This document shows, piece after piece, positions 41,070-56,179 of a stretch of 64,000 nucleotides of DNA. The stretch comes from Piscicola geometra (lineage: Eukaryota > Annelida > Clitellata > Hirudinida > Piscicolidae), in contig OX030955.1 of assembly GCA_943735955.1 (NCBI GenBank), forward strand, positions 124,001 to 188,000. Reading direction: 5' to 3'. How positions within the stretch are numbered: the stretch's first letter is position 1; each line of letters begins with the position of its first letter. Under the pieces are notes generated by a model, which worked only from the letters and a program-made list of their open reading frames with translations, did not search any database and was not told the DNA's origin. The position numbers were made by a program, and so were the translations under genes.

Positions 41070-44000
41070 ATGAAGACGATGAAGACGATGAAGACGGTGA
41101 AGACGATGAAGACGGTGAAGACGATGAAGACGGTGAAGACGATGAAGGCGGTGAAGACGATGAAGACGATGAAGACGATGAAGACGGTGAGGACGATGAA
41201 GACGGTGAAGACGATGAAGACGGTGAAGACGATGAAGACGGTGAAGACGATGAAGACGATGAAGACGATGAAGACGGTGAAGATGATGAAGACGGTGAAG
41301 ACGATGAAGACGGTGAAGACGGTGAAGACGGTGAAGACGATGAAGACGGTGAAGACGATGAAGACGGTGAAGACGAACGATGAAGACGATGAAGACGGTG
41401 AAGACGGTGAAGAAGATGAAGACGATGAAGACGGTGAAGACGATGAAGACGGTAAAGACGATGAAGACGGTGAAGACGATGAAGACGATGAAGACGGTGA
41501 AGACGGTGAAGACGATGAAGACAATGAAGACGGTGAAGACGATGAAGACGGTGAAGACGAACGATGAAGACGATGAAGACGGTGAAGACGGTGAAGACGA
41601 TGAAGACGATGAAGACGGTGAAGACGGTGAAGACGATGAAGACGATGAAGACGATGAAGACGGTGAAGACGGTGAAGACGGTGAAGAGGGTGAAGACGGT
41701 GAAGACGATGAAGACGATGAAGACGATGAAGACGATGAAGACGGTGAAGACGATGAAGACGATGAAGACGATGAAGACGGTGAAGACGGTGAAGACGATG
41801 AAGACGGTGAAGACTATGAAGACGATGAAGACGGTGAAGACGGTGAAGACGGTGAAGACGATGAAGACGATGAAGACGATGAAGACGGTGAAGACGATGA
41901 AGACGGTGAAGACGATGAAGACGGTGAAGACGGTGAAGACGGTGAAGACGGTGAAGACGAACGATGAAGACGATGAAGACGATGAAGACGGTGAAGACGA
42001 TGAAGACGGTGAAGACGATGAAGACGGTGAAGACGATGAAGGCGGTGAAGACGATGAAGACGATGAAGACGATGAAGACGGTGAGGACGATGAAGACGGT
42101 GAAGACGATGAAGACGGTGAAGACGATGAAGACGGTGAAGACGATGAAGACGATGAAGACGATGAAGACGGTGAAGACGATGAAGACGGTGAAGACGATG
42201 AAGACGGTGAAGACGGTGAAGACGGTGAAGACGATGAAGACGGTGAAGACGATGAAGACGTTGAAGACGAACGATGAAGAAGATGAAGACGGTGAAGACG
42301 GTGAAGACGATGAAGACGATGAAGACGGTGAAGACGGTGAAGACGGTAAAGACGATGAAGACGGTGAAGACGATGAAGACGATGAAGACGGTGAAGACGG
42401 TGAAGACGATGAAGACAATGAAGACGGTGAAGACGATGAAGACGGTGAAGACGAACGATGAAGACGATGAAGACGGTGAAGACGGTGAAGACGATGAAGA
42501 CGATGAAGACGGTGAAGACGGTGAAGACGATGAAGACGATGAAGACGATGAAGACGGTGAAGACGGTGAAGACGGTGAAGACGGTGAAGACGGTGAAGAC
42601 GATGAAGACGATGAAGACGATGAAGACGATGAAGACGGTGAAGACGATGAAGACGATGAAGACGATGAAGACGGTGAAGACGGTGAAGACGATGAAGACG
42701 GTGAAGACTATGAAGACGATGAAGACGGTGAAGACGGTGAAGACGGTGAAGACGATGAAGACGATGAAGACGATGAAGACGGTGAAGACGATGAAGACGG
42801 TGAAGACGATGAAGACGGTGAAGACGGTAAAGACGGTGAAGATGATGAAGACGGTGAAGACGATGAAGACGGTGAAGACGAACGATGAAGACGATGAAGA
42901 CGGTGAAGACGGTGAAGAAGATGAAGACGATGAAGACGGTGAAGACGATGAAGACGGTGAAGACGATGAAGACGGTGAAGACGATGAAGACGATGAAGAC
43001 GATGAAGACGGTGAAGACGATGAAGACGATGAAGACGGTGAAGACGATGAAGACGGTGAAGACGAACGATGAAGACGATGAAGACGGTGAAGACGGTGAA
43101 GACGATGAAGACGATGAAGACGGTGAAGACGATGAAGACGATGAAGACGGTGAAGACGAACGATGAAGACGATGAAGACGATGAAGACGGTGAAGACGAT
43201 GAAGACGGTGAAGACGATGAAGACGGTGAAGACGATGAAGGCGGTGAAGACGATGAAGACGATGAAGACGATGAAGACGGTGAAGACGGTGAAGACGATG
43301 AAGACGATGAAGACGGTGAAGACGGTGAAGACGATGAAGACGATGAAGACGGTGAAGACGAACGATGAAGACGATGAAGACGATGAAGACGGTGAAGACG
43401 ATGAAGACGGTGAAGACGATGAAGACGGTGAAGACGATGAAGGCGGTGAAGACGATGAAGACGATGAAGACGATGAAGACGGTGAGGACGATGAAGACGG
43501 TGAAGACGATGAAGACGGTGAAGACGATGAAGACGGTGAAGACGATGAAGACGATGAAGACGATGAAGACGGTGAAGACGATGAAGACGGTGAAGACGAT
43601 GAAGACGGTGAAGACGGTGAAGACGGTGAAGACGATGAAGACGGTGAAGACGATGAAGACGGTGAAGACGAACGATGAAGACGATGAAGACGGTGAAGAC
43701 GGTGAAGAAGATGAAGACGATGAAGACGGTGAAGACGATGAAGACGGTAAAGACGATGAAGACGGTGAAGACGATGAAGACGATGAAGACGGTGAAGACG
43801 GTGAAGACGATGAAGACAATGAAGACGGTGAAGACGATGAAGACGGTGAAGACGAACGATGAAGACGATGAAGACGGTGAAGACGGTGAAGACGATGAAG
43901 ACGATGAAGACGGTGAAGACGGTGAAGACGATGAAGACGATGAAGACGATGAAGACGGTGAAGACGGTGAAGACGGTGAAGACGGTGAAGACGATGAAGA

Positions 44001-45104
44001 CGATGAAGACGATGAAGACGATGAAGACGGTGAAGACGATGAAGACGATGAAGACGATGAAGACGGTGAAGACGGTGAAGACGATGAAGACGGTGAAGAC
44101 TATGAAGACGATGAAGACGGTGAAGACGGTGAAGACGGTGAAGACGATGAAGACGATGAAGACGATGAAGACGGTGAAGACGATGAAGACGGTGAAGACG
44201 ATGAAGACGGTGAAGACGGTGAAGACGGTGAAGACGGTGAAGACGAACGATGAAGACGATGAAGACGATGAAGACGGTGAAGACGATGAAGACGGTGAAG
44301 ACGATGAAGACGGTGAAGACGATGAAGGCGGTGAAGACGATGAAGACGATGAAGACGATGAAGACGGTGAGGACGATGAAGACGGTGAAGACGATGAAGA
44401 CGGTGAAGACGATGAAGACGGTGAAGACGATGAAGACGATGAAGACGATGAAGACGGTGAAGACGATGAAGACGGTGAAGACGATGAAGACGGTGAAGAC
44501 GGTGAAGACGGTGAAGACGATGAAGACGGTGAAGACGATGAAGACGGTGAAGACGAACGATGAAGACGATGAAGACGGTGAAGACGGTGAAGAAGATGAA
44601 GACGATGAAGACGGTGAAGACGATGAAGACGGTAAAGACGATGAAGACGGTGAAGACGATGAAGACGATGAAGACGGTGAAGACGGTGAAGACGATGAAG
44701 ACAATGAAGACGGTGAAGACGATGAAGACGGTGAAGACGAACGATGAAGACGATGAAGACGGTGAAGACGGTGAAGACGATGAAGACGATGAAGACGGTG
44801 AAGACGGTGAAGACGATGAAGACGATGAAGACGGTGAAGACGGTGAAGACGATGAAGACGATGAAGACGATGAAGACGGTGAAGACGATGAAGACGGTGA
44901 AGACGGTGAAGACGATGAAGACGGTGAAGACTATGAAGACGATGAAGACGGTGAAGACGGTGAAGACGGTGAAGACGATGAAGACGATGAAGACGATGAA
45001 GACGGTGAAGACGATGAAGACGGTGAAGACGATGAAGACGGTGAAGACGGTGAAGACGGTGAAGATGATGAAGACGGTGAAGACGATGAAGACGGTGAAG
45101 ACGA
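41070..45104 (+). repeat. Four tandem copies of a cassette with 885, 894 and 1,401-bp spacings
   Basis: A 310-bp block containing GAAGGCGGT then GAGGACGAT begins at 41070, 41964, 43365 and 44250. GAGGAC sits at 41189, 42083, 43484 and 44369, so the steps are 894, 1,401 and 885 bp. Each is followed by a 184-bp block with GGTAAAGAC and GACAAT, and then a long block with GAAGACTAT. The 1,401-bp step contains two extra blocks between copies 2 and 3. Copy 2 is the most diverged: GTTGAAGAC near 42258 and a spacer followed by GAAGAAGAT at 42276. Confidence 0.87.
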
Positions 45105-45194
45105 ATGATGAAGACGATGAAGACGGTGAAGACGGTGAAGAAGATGAAGACGATGAAGACGGTGAAGACGATGAAGACGGTGAAGACGATGAAG

Positions 45195-47708
45195 ACGGTG
45201 AAGACGATGAAGACGATGAAGACGATGAAGACGGTGAAGACGATGAAGACGATGAAGACGGTGAAGACGATGAAGACGGTGAAGACGAACGATGAAGACG
45301 ATGAAGACGGTGAAGACGGTGAAGACGATGAAGACGATGAAGACGGTGAAGACGATGAAGACGATGAAGACGGTGAAGACGAACGATGAAGAAGATGAAG
45401 ACGATGAAGACGGTGAAGACGATGAAGACGGTGAAGACGATGAAGACGGTGAAGACGATGAAGGCGGTGAAGACGATGAAGACGATGAAGACGATGAAGA
45501 CGGTGAAGACGATGTAGACGGTGAAGACGATGAAGACGGTGAAGACGATGAAAACGGTGAAGACGATGAAGACGATGAAGACGATGAAGACGATGAAGAC
45601 GATGAAGACGGTGAAGACGATGAAGACGGTGAAGACGGTGGAGACGGTGAAGACGATAAAGACGGTGAAGACGAACGATGAAGACGATGAAGACAGTGAA
45701 GACGGTGAAGAAGATGAAGACGATGAAGACGGTGAAGACGATGAAGACGGTGAAGACGAACGATGAAGACGATGAAGACGGTGAAGACGGTGAAGAAGAT
45801 GAAGACGATGAAGACGGTGAAAACGATGAAGACGGTGAAGACGATGAAGACGGTGAAGACGATGAAGACGATGAAGACGGTGAAGACGGTGAAGACGATG
45901 AAGACAATGAAGACGGTGAAGACGATGAAGACGGTGAAGACGAACGATGAAGACGATGAAGACGGTGAAGACGGTGAAGACGATGAAGACGATGAAGACG
46001 GTGAAGACGGTGAAGACGATGAAGACGATGAAGACGATGAAGACGGTGAAGACGGTGAAGACGGTGAAGACGGTGAAGACGGTGAAGACGGTGAAGACGA
46101 TGAAGACGATGAAGACGATCAAGACGATGAAGACGGTGAAGACGATGAAGACGATGAAGACGATGAAGACGGTGAAGATGGTGAAGACGATGAAGACGGT
46201 GAAGACTATGAAGACGATGAAGACGGTGAAGACGGTGAAGACGAACGATGAAGACGATGAAGACGGTGAAGACGGTGAAGACGGTGAAGACGGTGAAAAC
46301 GATGAAGACGATGAAGACGGTGAAGACGGTGAAGACGATGAAGACGATGAAGACGATGAAGACGGTGAAGACGATGAAGACGGTGAAGACGATGAAGACG
46401 GTGAAGACGGTGAAGACGGTCAAGATGATGAAGACGGTGAAGACGATGAAGACGGTGAAGACGATGAAGACGATGAAGACGATGAAGACGGTGAAGACGA
46501 TGAAGACGATGAAGACGGTGAAGACGATGAAGACGGTGAAGACGAACGATGAAGACGATGAAGACGGTGAAGACGGTGAAGACGATGAAGACGATGAAGA
46601 CGGTGAAGACGATGAAGACGATGAAGACGGTGAAGACGAACGATGAAGAAGATGAAGACGATGAAGACGGTGAAGACGATGAAGACGGTGAAGACGATGA
46701 AGACGGTGAAGACGATGAAGGCGGTGAAGACGATGAAGACGATGAAGACGATGAAGACGGTGAAGACGATGTAGACGGTGAAGACGATGAAGACGGTGAA
46801 GACGATGAAAACGGTGAAGACGATGAAGACGATGAAGACGATGAAGACGATGAAGACGATGAAGACGGTGAAGACGATGAAGACGGTGAAGACGGTGGAG
46901 ACGGTGAAGACGATAAAGACGGTGAAGACGAACGATGAAGACGATGAAGACAGTGAAGACGGTGAAGAAGATGAAGACGATGAAGACGGTGAAGACGATG
47001 AAGACGGTGAAGACGAACGATGAAGACGATGAAGACGGTGAAGACGGTGAAGAAGATGAAGACGATGAAGACGGTGAAAACGATGAAGACGGTGAAGACG
47101 ATGAAGACGGTGAAGACGATGAAGACGATGAAGACGGTGAAGACGGTGAAGACGATGAAGACAATGAAGACGGTGAAGACGATGAAGACGGTGAAGACGA
47201 ACGATGAAGACGATGAAGACGGTGAAGACGGTGAAGACGATGAAGACGATGAAGACGGTGAAGACGGTGAAGACGATGAAGACGATGAAGACGATGAAGA
47301 CGGTGAAGACGGTGAAGACGGTGAAGACGGTGAAGACGGTGAAGACGGTGAAGACGATGAAGACGATGAAGACGATCAAGACGATGAAGACGGTGAAGAC
47401 GATGAAGACGATGAAGACGATGAAGACGGTGAAGATGGTGAAGACGATGAAGACGGTGAAGACTATGAAGACGATGAAGACGGTGAAGACGGTGAAGACG
47501 AACGATGAAGACGATGAAGACGGTGAAGACGGTGAAGACGGTGAAGACGGTGAAAACGATGAAGACGATGAAGACGGTGAAGACGGTGAAGACGATGAAG
47601 ACGATGAAGACGATGAAGACGGTGAAGACGATGAAGACGGTGAAGACGATGAAGACGGTGAAGACGGTGAAGACGGTCAAGATGATGAAGACGGTGAAGA
47701 CGATGAAG
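45195..47708 (+). repeat. 1,257-bp higher-order repeat, two copies
   Basis: Spacers at 45292, 45678, 45763, 45947 and 46248 recur at 46549, 46935, 47020, 47204 and 47505, each 1,257 bp later. Rare units match at the same spacing: GATGTAGAC at 45511 and 46768, GATCAAGAC at 46117 and 47374, GGTCAAGAT near 46417 and 47674, and GATAAAGAC near 45655 and 46912. I saw no difference inside the repeated part, so this looks like one of the youngest duplications in the window. Confidence 0.92.
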
Positions 47709-49101
47709 ACGGTGAAGACGAACGATGAAGACGGTGAAGACGGTGAAGAAGATGAAGACGATGAAGACGGTGAAGACGATGAAGACGGTGAAGACGATGA
47801 AGACGGTGAAGACGATGAAGACGATGAAGACGATGAAGACGGTGAAGACGATGAAGACGATGAAGACGGTGAAGACGATGAAGACGGTGAAGACGAACGA
47901 TGAAGACGATGAAGACGGTGAAGACAGTGAAGACGATGAAGACGATGAAGACGGTGAAGACGATGAAGACGATGAAGACGGTGAAGACGAACGATGAAGA
48001 CGATGAAGACGATGAAGACGGTGAAGACGATGAAGACGGTGAAGACGATGAAGACGGTGAAGACGATGAAGGCGGTGAAGACGATGAAGACGATGAAGAC
48101 GATGAAGACGATGAAGACGGTGAAGACGATGAAGACGGTGAAGATGATGAAGACGGTGAAGACGATGAAGACGGTGAAGACGATGAAGACGATGAAGACG
48201 ATGAAGACGATGAAGACGATGAAGACGGTGAAGACGATGAGGACGGTGAAAACGGTGGAGACGGTGAAGACGATGAAGACGGTGAAGACGGTGAAGAAGA
48301 TGAAGACGATGAAGACGGTGAAGACGATGAAGACGGTGAAGACGATGAAGACGGTGAAGACGATGAAGACGATGAAGACGATGAAGACGGTGAAGACGAT
48401 GAAGACAATGAAGACAGTGAAGACGATGAAGACGGTGAAGACGAACGATGAAGATAATGAAGACGATGAAGACGATGAAGACGGTGAAGACGGTGAAGAC
48501 GGTGAAGACGGTGAAGACGGTGAAGACGGTGAAGACGAACGATGAAGACGATGAAGACGATGAAGACGATGAAGACGGTTAAGACGATGAAGACGATGAA
48601 GACGAACGATGAAGATAATGAAGACGGTGAAGACGATGAAGACGGTGAAGACGGTGAAGACGATGAAGACGATGAAGACGGTGAAGACGGTGAAGACGGT
48701 GAAGACGGTGAAGACGGTGAAGACGGTGAAGACGAACGATGAAGACGATGAAGACGATGAAGACGATGAAGACGGTTAAGACGATGAAGACGATGAAGAC
48801 GGTGAAGACGATGAAGACGATGAAGACGGTGAAGACGATGAAGACGGTGAAGACGAACGATGAAGACGGTGAAGACGGTGAAGACGGTGAAGACGATGAA
48901 GACGATGAAGACGGTGAAGACGGTGAAGACGATGAAGACGATGAAGACGGTGAAGACGAACGATGAAGACGGTGAAGACGATGAAGACGGTGAAGACGAT
49001 GAAGACGGTGAAGACGATGAAGACGGTGAAGACGATGAAGACGGTGAAGACGATGAAGACGGTGAAGACGATGAAGACGATGAAGACGAACGAGGAAGAC
49101 G
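47709..49101 (+). repeat. Transition zone to the right-hand variant set
   Basis: The left part still has GAAGGCGGT and GGTGGAGAC units. From 48450 the units GAAGATAAT and GGTTAAGAC (48577 on) appear, and they then occur regularly until about 60.9 kb. Blocks become short (for example 91, 179 and 121 bp). The first GAACGAGG spacer, a variant that lacks the ATG, is at 49088. Both GAAGATAAT and GGTTAAG place TAA in the plus strand, so plus-strand frames in this region are shorter. No gene is seen. Confidence 0.75.
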
Positions 49102-51987
49102 ATGAAGACGGTGAAGACGATGAAGACGGTGAAGACGATGAAGACGGTGAAGACGATGAAGAAGATGAAGACGGTGAAGACGATGAAGACGGTGAAGACA
49201 GTGAAGACGATGAAGACGATGAAGACGGTGAAGACGATGAAGACGATGAAGACGGTGAAGACGAACGATGAAGACGATGAAGACGATGAAGACGGTGAAG
49301 ACGATGAAGACGGTGAAGACGATGAAGACGGTGAAGACGATGAAGGCGGTGAAGACGATGAAGACGATGAAGACGATGAAGACGATGAAGACGGTGAAGA
49401 CGATGAAGACGGTGAAGACGATGAAGACGGTGAAGACGATGAAGACGGTGAAGACGATGAAGACGATGAAGACGATGAAGACGATGAAGACGATGAAGAC
49501 GGTGAAGACGATGAGGACGGTGAAGACGGTGGAGACGGTGAAGACGATGAAGACGGTGAAGACGGTGAAGAAGATGAAGACGATGAAGACGATGAAGACG
49601 ATGAAGACGGTGAAGACGATGAAGACGGTGAAGACGATGAAGACGATGAAGACGATGAAGACGGTGAAGACGATGAAGACAATGAAGACAGTGAAGACGA
49701 TGAAGACGGTGAAGACGAACGATGAAGATAATGAAGACGGTGAAGACGGTGAAGACGATGAAGACGATGAAGACGGTGAAGACGGTGAAGACGGTGAAGA
49801 CGGTGAAGACGGTGAAGACGGTGAAGACGAACGATGAAGACGATGAAGACGATGAAGACGATGAAGACGGTTAAGACGATGAAGACGATGAAGACGAACG
49901 ATGAAGATAATGAAGACGGTGAAGACGGTGAAGACGATGAAGACGATGAAGACGGTGAAGACGGTGAAGACGGTGAAGACGGTGAAGACGGTGAAGACGG
50001 TGAAGACGAACGATGAAGACGATGAAGACGATGAAGACGATGAAGACGGTTAAGACGATGAAGACGATGAAGACGGTGAAGACGATGAAGACGATGAAGA
50101 CGGTGAAGACGATGAAGACGGTGAAGACGAACGATGAAGACGATGAAGACGTGGAAGACGGTGAAGACGATGAAGACGATGAAGACGGTGAAGACGGTGA
50201 AGACGATGAAGACGATGAAGACGGTGAAGACGAACGATGAAGACGGTGAAGACGATGAAGACGGTGAAGACGATGAAGACGGTGAAGACGATGAAGACGG
50301 TGATGACGGTGAAGACGATGAAGACGATGAAGACGGTGAAGACGGTGAAGATGGTGAAGACGGTGAAGACGGTGAAGACGGTGAAGACGAACGATGAAGA
50401 CGATGAAGACGATGAAGACGATGAAGACGGTTAAGACGATGAAGACGATGAAGACGGTGAAGACGATGAAGACGATGAAGACGGTGAAGACGATGAAGAC
50501 GGTGAAGACGAACGATGAAGACGATGAAGACGGTGAAGACGGTGAAGACGGTGAAGACGATGAAGACGGTGAAGACGATGAAGACGGTGAAGACGGTGAA
50601 GACGATGAAGACGATGAAGACGGTGAAGACGGTGAAGACGGTGAAGACGGTGAAGACGGTGAAGACGGTGAAGACGAACGATGAAGACGATGAAGACGAT
50701 GAAGACGATGAAGACGGTTAAGACGATGAAGACGATGAAGACGGTGAAGACGATGAAGACGATGAAGACGGTGAAGACGATGAAGACGGTGAAGACGAAC
50801 GATGAAGACGGTGAAGACGGTGAAGACGGTGAAGACGATGAAGACGATGAAGACGGTGAAGACGGTGAAGACGATGAAGACGATGAAGACGGTGAAGACG
50901 AACGATGAAGACGGTGAAGACGATGAAGACGGTGAAGACGAACGATGAAGATAATGAAGACGGTGAAGACGGTGAAGACGATGAAGACGATGAAGACGGT
51001 GAAGACGGTGAAGACGGTGAAGACGGTGAAGACGGTGAAGACGGTGAAGACGAACGATGAAGACGATGAAGACGATGAAGACGATGAAGACGGTTAAGAC
51101 GATGAAGACGATGAAGACGAACGATGAAGATAATGAAGACGGTGAAGACGGTGAAGACGATGAAGACGATGAAGACGGTGAAGACGGTGAAGACGGTGAA
51201 GACGGTGAAGACGGTGAAGACGGTGAAGACGAACGATGAAGACGATGAAGACGATGAAGACGATGAAGACGGTTAAGACGATGAAGACGATGAAGACGGT
51301 GAAGACGATGAAGACGATGAAGACGGTGAAGACGATGAAGACGGTGAAGACGAACGATGAAGACGATGAAGACGTGGAAGACGGTGAAGACGATGAAGAC
51401 GATGAAGACGGTGAAGACGGTGAAGACGATGAAGACGATGAAGACGGTGAAGACGAACGATGAAGACGGTGAAGACGATGAAGACGGTGAAGACGATGAA
51501 GACGGTGAAGACGATGAAGACGGTGAAGACGGTGAAGACGATGAAGACGATGAAGACGGTGAAGACGGTGAAGATGGTGAAGACGGTGAAGACGGTGAAG
51601 ACGGTGAAGACGAACGATGAAGACGATGAAGACGATGAAGACGATGAAGACGGTTAAGACGATGAAGACGATGAAGACGGTGAAGACGATGAAGACGATG
51701 AAGACGGTGAAGACGATGAAGACGGTGAAGACGAACGATGAAGACGATGAAGACGGTGAAGACGGTGAAGACGATGAAGACGGTGAAGACGATGAAGACG
51801 GTGAAGACGGTGAAGACGATGAAGACGATGAAGACGGTGAAGACGGTGAAGACGGTGAAGACGGTGAAGACGGTGAAGACGGTGAAGACGAACGATGAAG
51901 ACGATGAAGACGATGAAGACGATGAAGACGGTTAAGACGATGAAGACGATGAAGACGGTGAAGACGATGAAGACGATGAAGACGGTG

Positions 51988-52000
51988 AAGACGATGAAGA
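51988..52000 (+). repeat. 8-bp unit GAAGAGGT (one-base deletion), first of three copies
   Basis: Here a GAAGACGGT unit has lost its C, leaving GAAGAGGT directly before a 13-bp spacer. The block containing it is 120 bp (9n+3), so it breaks the 9n+4 rule. The same deletion recurs near 55507 and 59147, once in each of the three full copies of the surrounding HOR, and in neither flanking region. It therefore arose once and was copied with the HOR. The exact base removed cannot be told from the neighbouring G. Confidence 0.85.
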
Positions 52001-55000
52001 GGTGAAGACGAACGATGAAGACGGTGAAGACGGTGAAGACGGTGAAGACGATGAAGACGATGAAGACGGTGAAGACGGTGAAGACGATGAAGACGATGAA
52101 GACGGTGAAGACGAACGATGAAGACGGTGAAGACGATGAAGACGGTGAAGACGATGAAGACGGTGAAGACGATGAAGACGGTGAAGACGATGAAGACGGT
52201 GAAGACGATGAAGACGGTGAAGACGATGAAGACGGTGAAGACGATGAAGACGATGAAGACGAACGAGGAAGACGATGAAGACGGTGAAGACGGTTAAGAC
52301 GATGAAGACGATGAAGACGGTGAAGACGATGAAGACGATGAAGACGGTGAAGACGATGAAGACGGTGAAGACGAACGATGAAGACGGTGAAGACGGTGAA
52401 GACGGTGAAGACGATGAAGACGATGAAGACGGTGAAGACGGTGAAGACGATGAAGACGATGAAGACGGTGAAGACGAACGATGAAGACGGTGAAGACGAT
52501 GAAGACGGTGAAGACGATGAAGACGGTGAAGACGATGAAGACGGTGAAGACGATGAAGACGGTGAAGACGATGAAGACGGTGAAGACGATGAAGACGATG
52601 AAGACGAACGAGGAAGACGATGAAGACGGTGAAGACGATGAAGACGGTGAAGACGATGAAGACGGTGAAGACGATGAAGAAGATGAAGACGGTGAAGACG
52701 ATGAAGACGGTGAAGACAGTGAAGACGATGAAGACGATGAAGACGGTGAAGACGATGAAGACGATGAAGACGGTGAAGACGAACGATGAAGACGATGAAG
52801 ACGATGAAGACGGTGAAGACGATGAAGACGGTGAAGACGATGAAGACGGTGAAGACGATGAAGGCGGTGAAGACGATGAAGACGATGAAGACGATGAAGA
52901 CGATGAAGACGGTGAAGACGATGAAGACGGTGAAGACGATGAAGACGGTGAAGACGATGAAGACGGTGAAGACGATGAAGACGATGAAGACGATGAAGAC
53001 GATGAAGACGATGAAGACGGTGAAGACGATGAGGACGGTGAAGACGGTGGAGACGGTGAAGACGATGAAGACGGTGAAGACGGTGAAGAAGATGAAGACG
53101 ATGAAGACGATGAAGACGATGAAGACGGTGAAGACGATGAAGACGGTGAAGACGATGAAGACGATGAAGACGATGAAGACGGTGAAGACGATGAAGACAA
53201 TGAAGACAGTGAAGACGATGAAGACGGTGAAGACGAACGATGAAGATAATGAAGACGGTGAAGACGGTGAAGACGATGAAGACGATGAAGACGGTGAAGA
53301 CGGTGAAGACGGTGAAGACGGTGAAGACGGTGAAGACGGTGAAGACGAACGATGAAGACGATGAAGACGATGAAGACGATGAAGACGGTTAAGACGATGA
53401 AGACGATGAAGACGAACGATGAAGATAATGAAGACGGTGAAGACGGTGAAGACGATGAAGACGATGAAGACGGTGAAGACGGTGAAGACGGTGAAGACGG
53501 TGAAGACGGTGAAGACGGTGAAGACGAACGATGAAGACGATGAAGACGATGAAGACGATGAAGACGGTTAAGACGATGAAGACGATGAAGACGGTGAAGA
53601 CGATGAAGACGATGAAGACGGTGAAGACGATGAAGACGGTGAAGACGAACGATGAAGACGATGAAGACGTGGAAGACGGTGAAGACGATGAAGACGATGA
53701 AGACGGTGAAGACGGTGAAGACGATGAAGACGATGAAGACGGTGAAGACGAACGATGAAGACGGTGAAGACGATGAAGACGGTGAAGACGATGAAGACGG
53801 TGAAGACGATGAAGACGGTGATGACGGTGAAGACGATGAAGACGATGAAGACGGTGAAGACGGTGAAGATGGTGAAGACGGTGAAGACGGTGAAGACGGT
53901 GAAGACGAACGATGAAGACGATGAAGACGATGAAGACGATGAAGACGGTTAAGACGATGAAGACGATGAAGACGGTGAAGACGATGAAGACGATGAAGAC
54001 GGTGAAGACGATGAAGACGGTGAAGACGAACGATGAAGACGATGAAGACGGTGAAGACGGTGAAGACGGTGAAGACGATGAAGACGGTGAAGACGATGAA
54101 GACGGTGAAGACGGTGAAGACGATGAAGACGATGAAGACGGTGAAGACGGTGAAGACGGTGAAGACGGTGAAGACGGTGAAGACGGTGAAGACGAACGAT
54201 GAAGACGATGAAGACGATGAAGACGATGAAGACGGTTAAGACGATGAAGACGATGAAGACGGTGAAGACGATGAAGACGATGAAGACGGTGAAGACGATG
54301 AAGACGGTGAAGACGAACGATGAAGACGGTGAAGACGGTGAAGACGGTGAAGACGATGAAGACGATGAAGACGGTGAAGACGGTGAAGACGATGAAGACG
54401 ATGAAGACGGTGAAGACGAACGATGAAGACGGTGAAGACGATGAAGACGGTGAAGACGAACGATGAAGATAATGAAGACGGTGAAGACGGTGAAGACGAT
54501 GAAGACGATGAAGACGGTGAAGACGGTGAAGACGGTGAAGACGGTGAAGACGGTGAAGACGGTGAAGACGAACGATGAAGACGATGAAGACGATGAAGAC
54601 GATGAAGACGGTTAAGACGATGAAGACGATGAAGACGAACGATGAAGATAATGAAGACGGTGAAGACGGTGAAGACGATGAAGACGATGAAGACGGTGAA
54701 GACGGTGAAGACGGTGAAGACGGTGAAGACGGTGAAGACGGTGAAGACGAACGATGAAGACGATGAAGACGATGAAGACGATGAAGACGGTTAAGACGAT
54801 GAAGACGATGAAGACGGTGAAGACGATGAAGACGATGAAGACGGTGAAGACGATGAAGACGGTGAAGACGAACGATGAAGACGATGAAGACGTGGAAGAC
54901 GGTGAAGACGATGAAGACGATGAAGACGGTGAAGACGGTGAAGACGATGAAGACGATGAAGACGGTGAAGACGAACGATGAAGACGGTGAAGACGATGAA

Positions 55001-56179
55001 GACGGTGAAGACGATGAAGACGGTGAAGACGATGAAGACGGTGAAGACGGTGAAGACGATGAAGACGATGAAGACGGTGAAGACGGTGAAGATGGTGAAG
55101 ACGGTGAAGACGGTGAAGACGGTGAAGACGAACGATGAAGACGATGAAGACGATGAAGACGATGAAGACGGTTAAGACGATGAAGACGATGAAGACGGTG
55201 AAGACGATGAAGACGATGAAGACGGTGAAGACGATGAAGACGGTGAAGACGAACGATGAAGACGATGAAGACGGTGAAGACGGTGAAGACGATGAAGACG
55301 GTGAAGACGATGAAGACGGTGAAGACGGTGAAGACGATGAAGACGATGAAGACGGTGAAGACGGTGAAGACGGTGAAGACGGTGAAGACGGTGAAGACGA
55401 ACGATGAAGACGATGAAGACGATGAAGACGATGAAGACGGTTAAGACGATGAAGACGATGAAGACGGTGAAGACGATGAAGACGATGAAGACGGTGAAGA
55501 CGATGAAGAGGTGAAGACGAACGATGAAGACGGTGAAGACGGTGAAGACGGTGAAGACGATGAAGACGATGAAGACGGTGAAGACGGTGAAGACGATGAA
55601 GACGATGAAGACGGTGAAGACGAACGATGAAGACGGTGAAGACGATGAAGACGGTGAAGACGATGAAGACGGTGAAGACGATGAAGACGGTGAAGACGAT
55701 GAAGACGGTGAAGACGATGAAGACGGTGAAGACGATGAAGACGGTGAAGACGATGAAGACGATGAAGACGAACGAGGAAGACGATGAAGACGGTGAAGAC
55801 GATGAAGACGGTGAAGACGATGAAGACGATGAAGACGAACGAGGAAGACGATGAAGACGGTGAAGACGATGAAGACGGTGAAGACGATGAAGACGGTGAA
55901 GACGATGAAGAAGATGAAGACGGTGAAGACGATGAAGACGGTGAAGACAGTGAAGACGATGAAGACGATGAAGACGGTGAAGACGATGAAGACGATGAAG
56001 ACGGTGAAGACGAACGATGAAGACGATGAAGACGATGAAGACGGTGAAGACAATGAAGACGGTGAAGACGATGAAGACGGTGAAGACGATGAAGGCGGTG
56101 AAGACGATGAAGACGATGAAGACGATCAAGACGATGAAGACGGTGAAGACGATGAAGACGGTGAAGACGATGAAGACGG

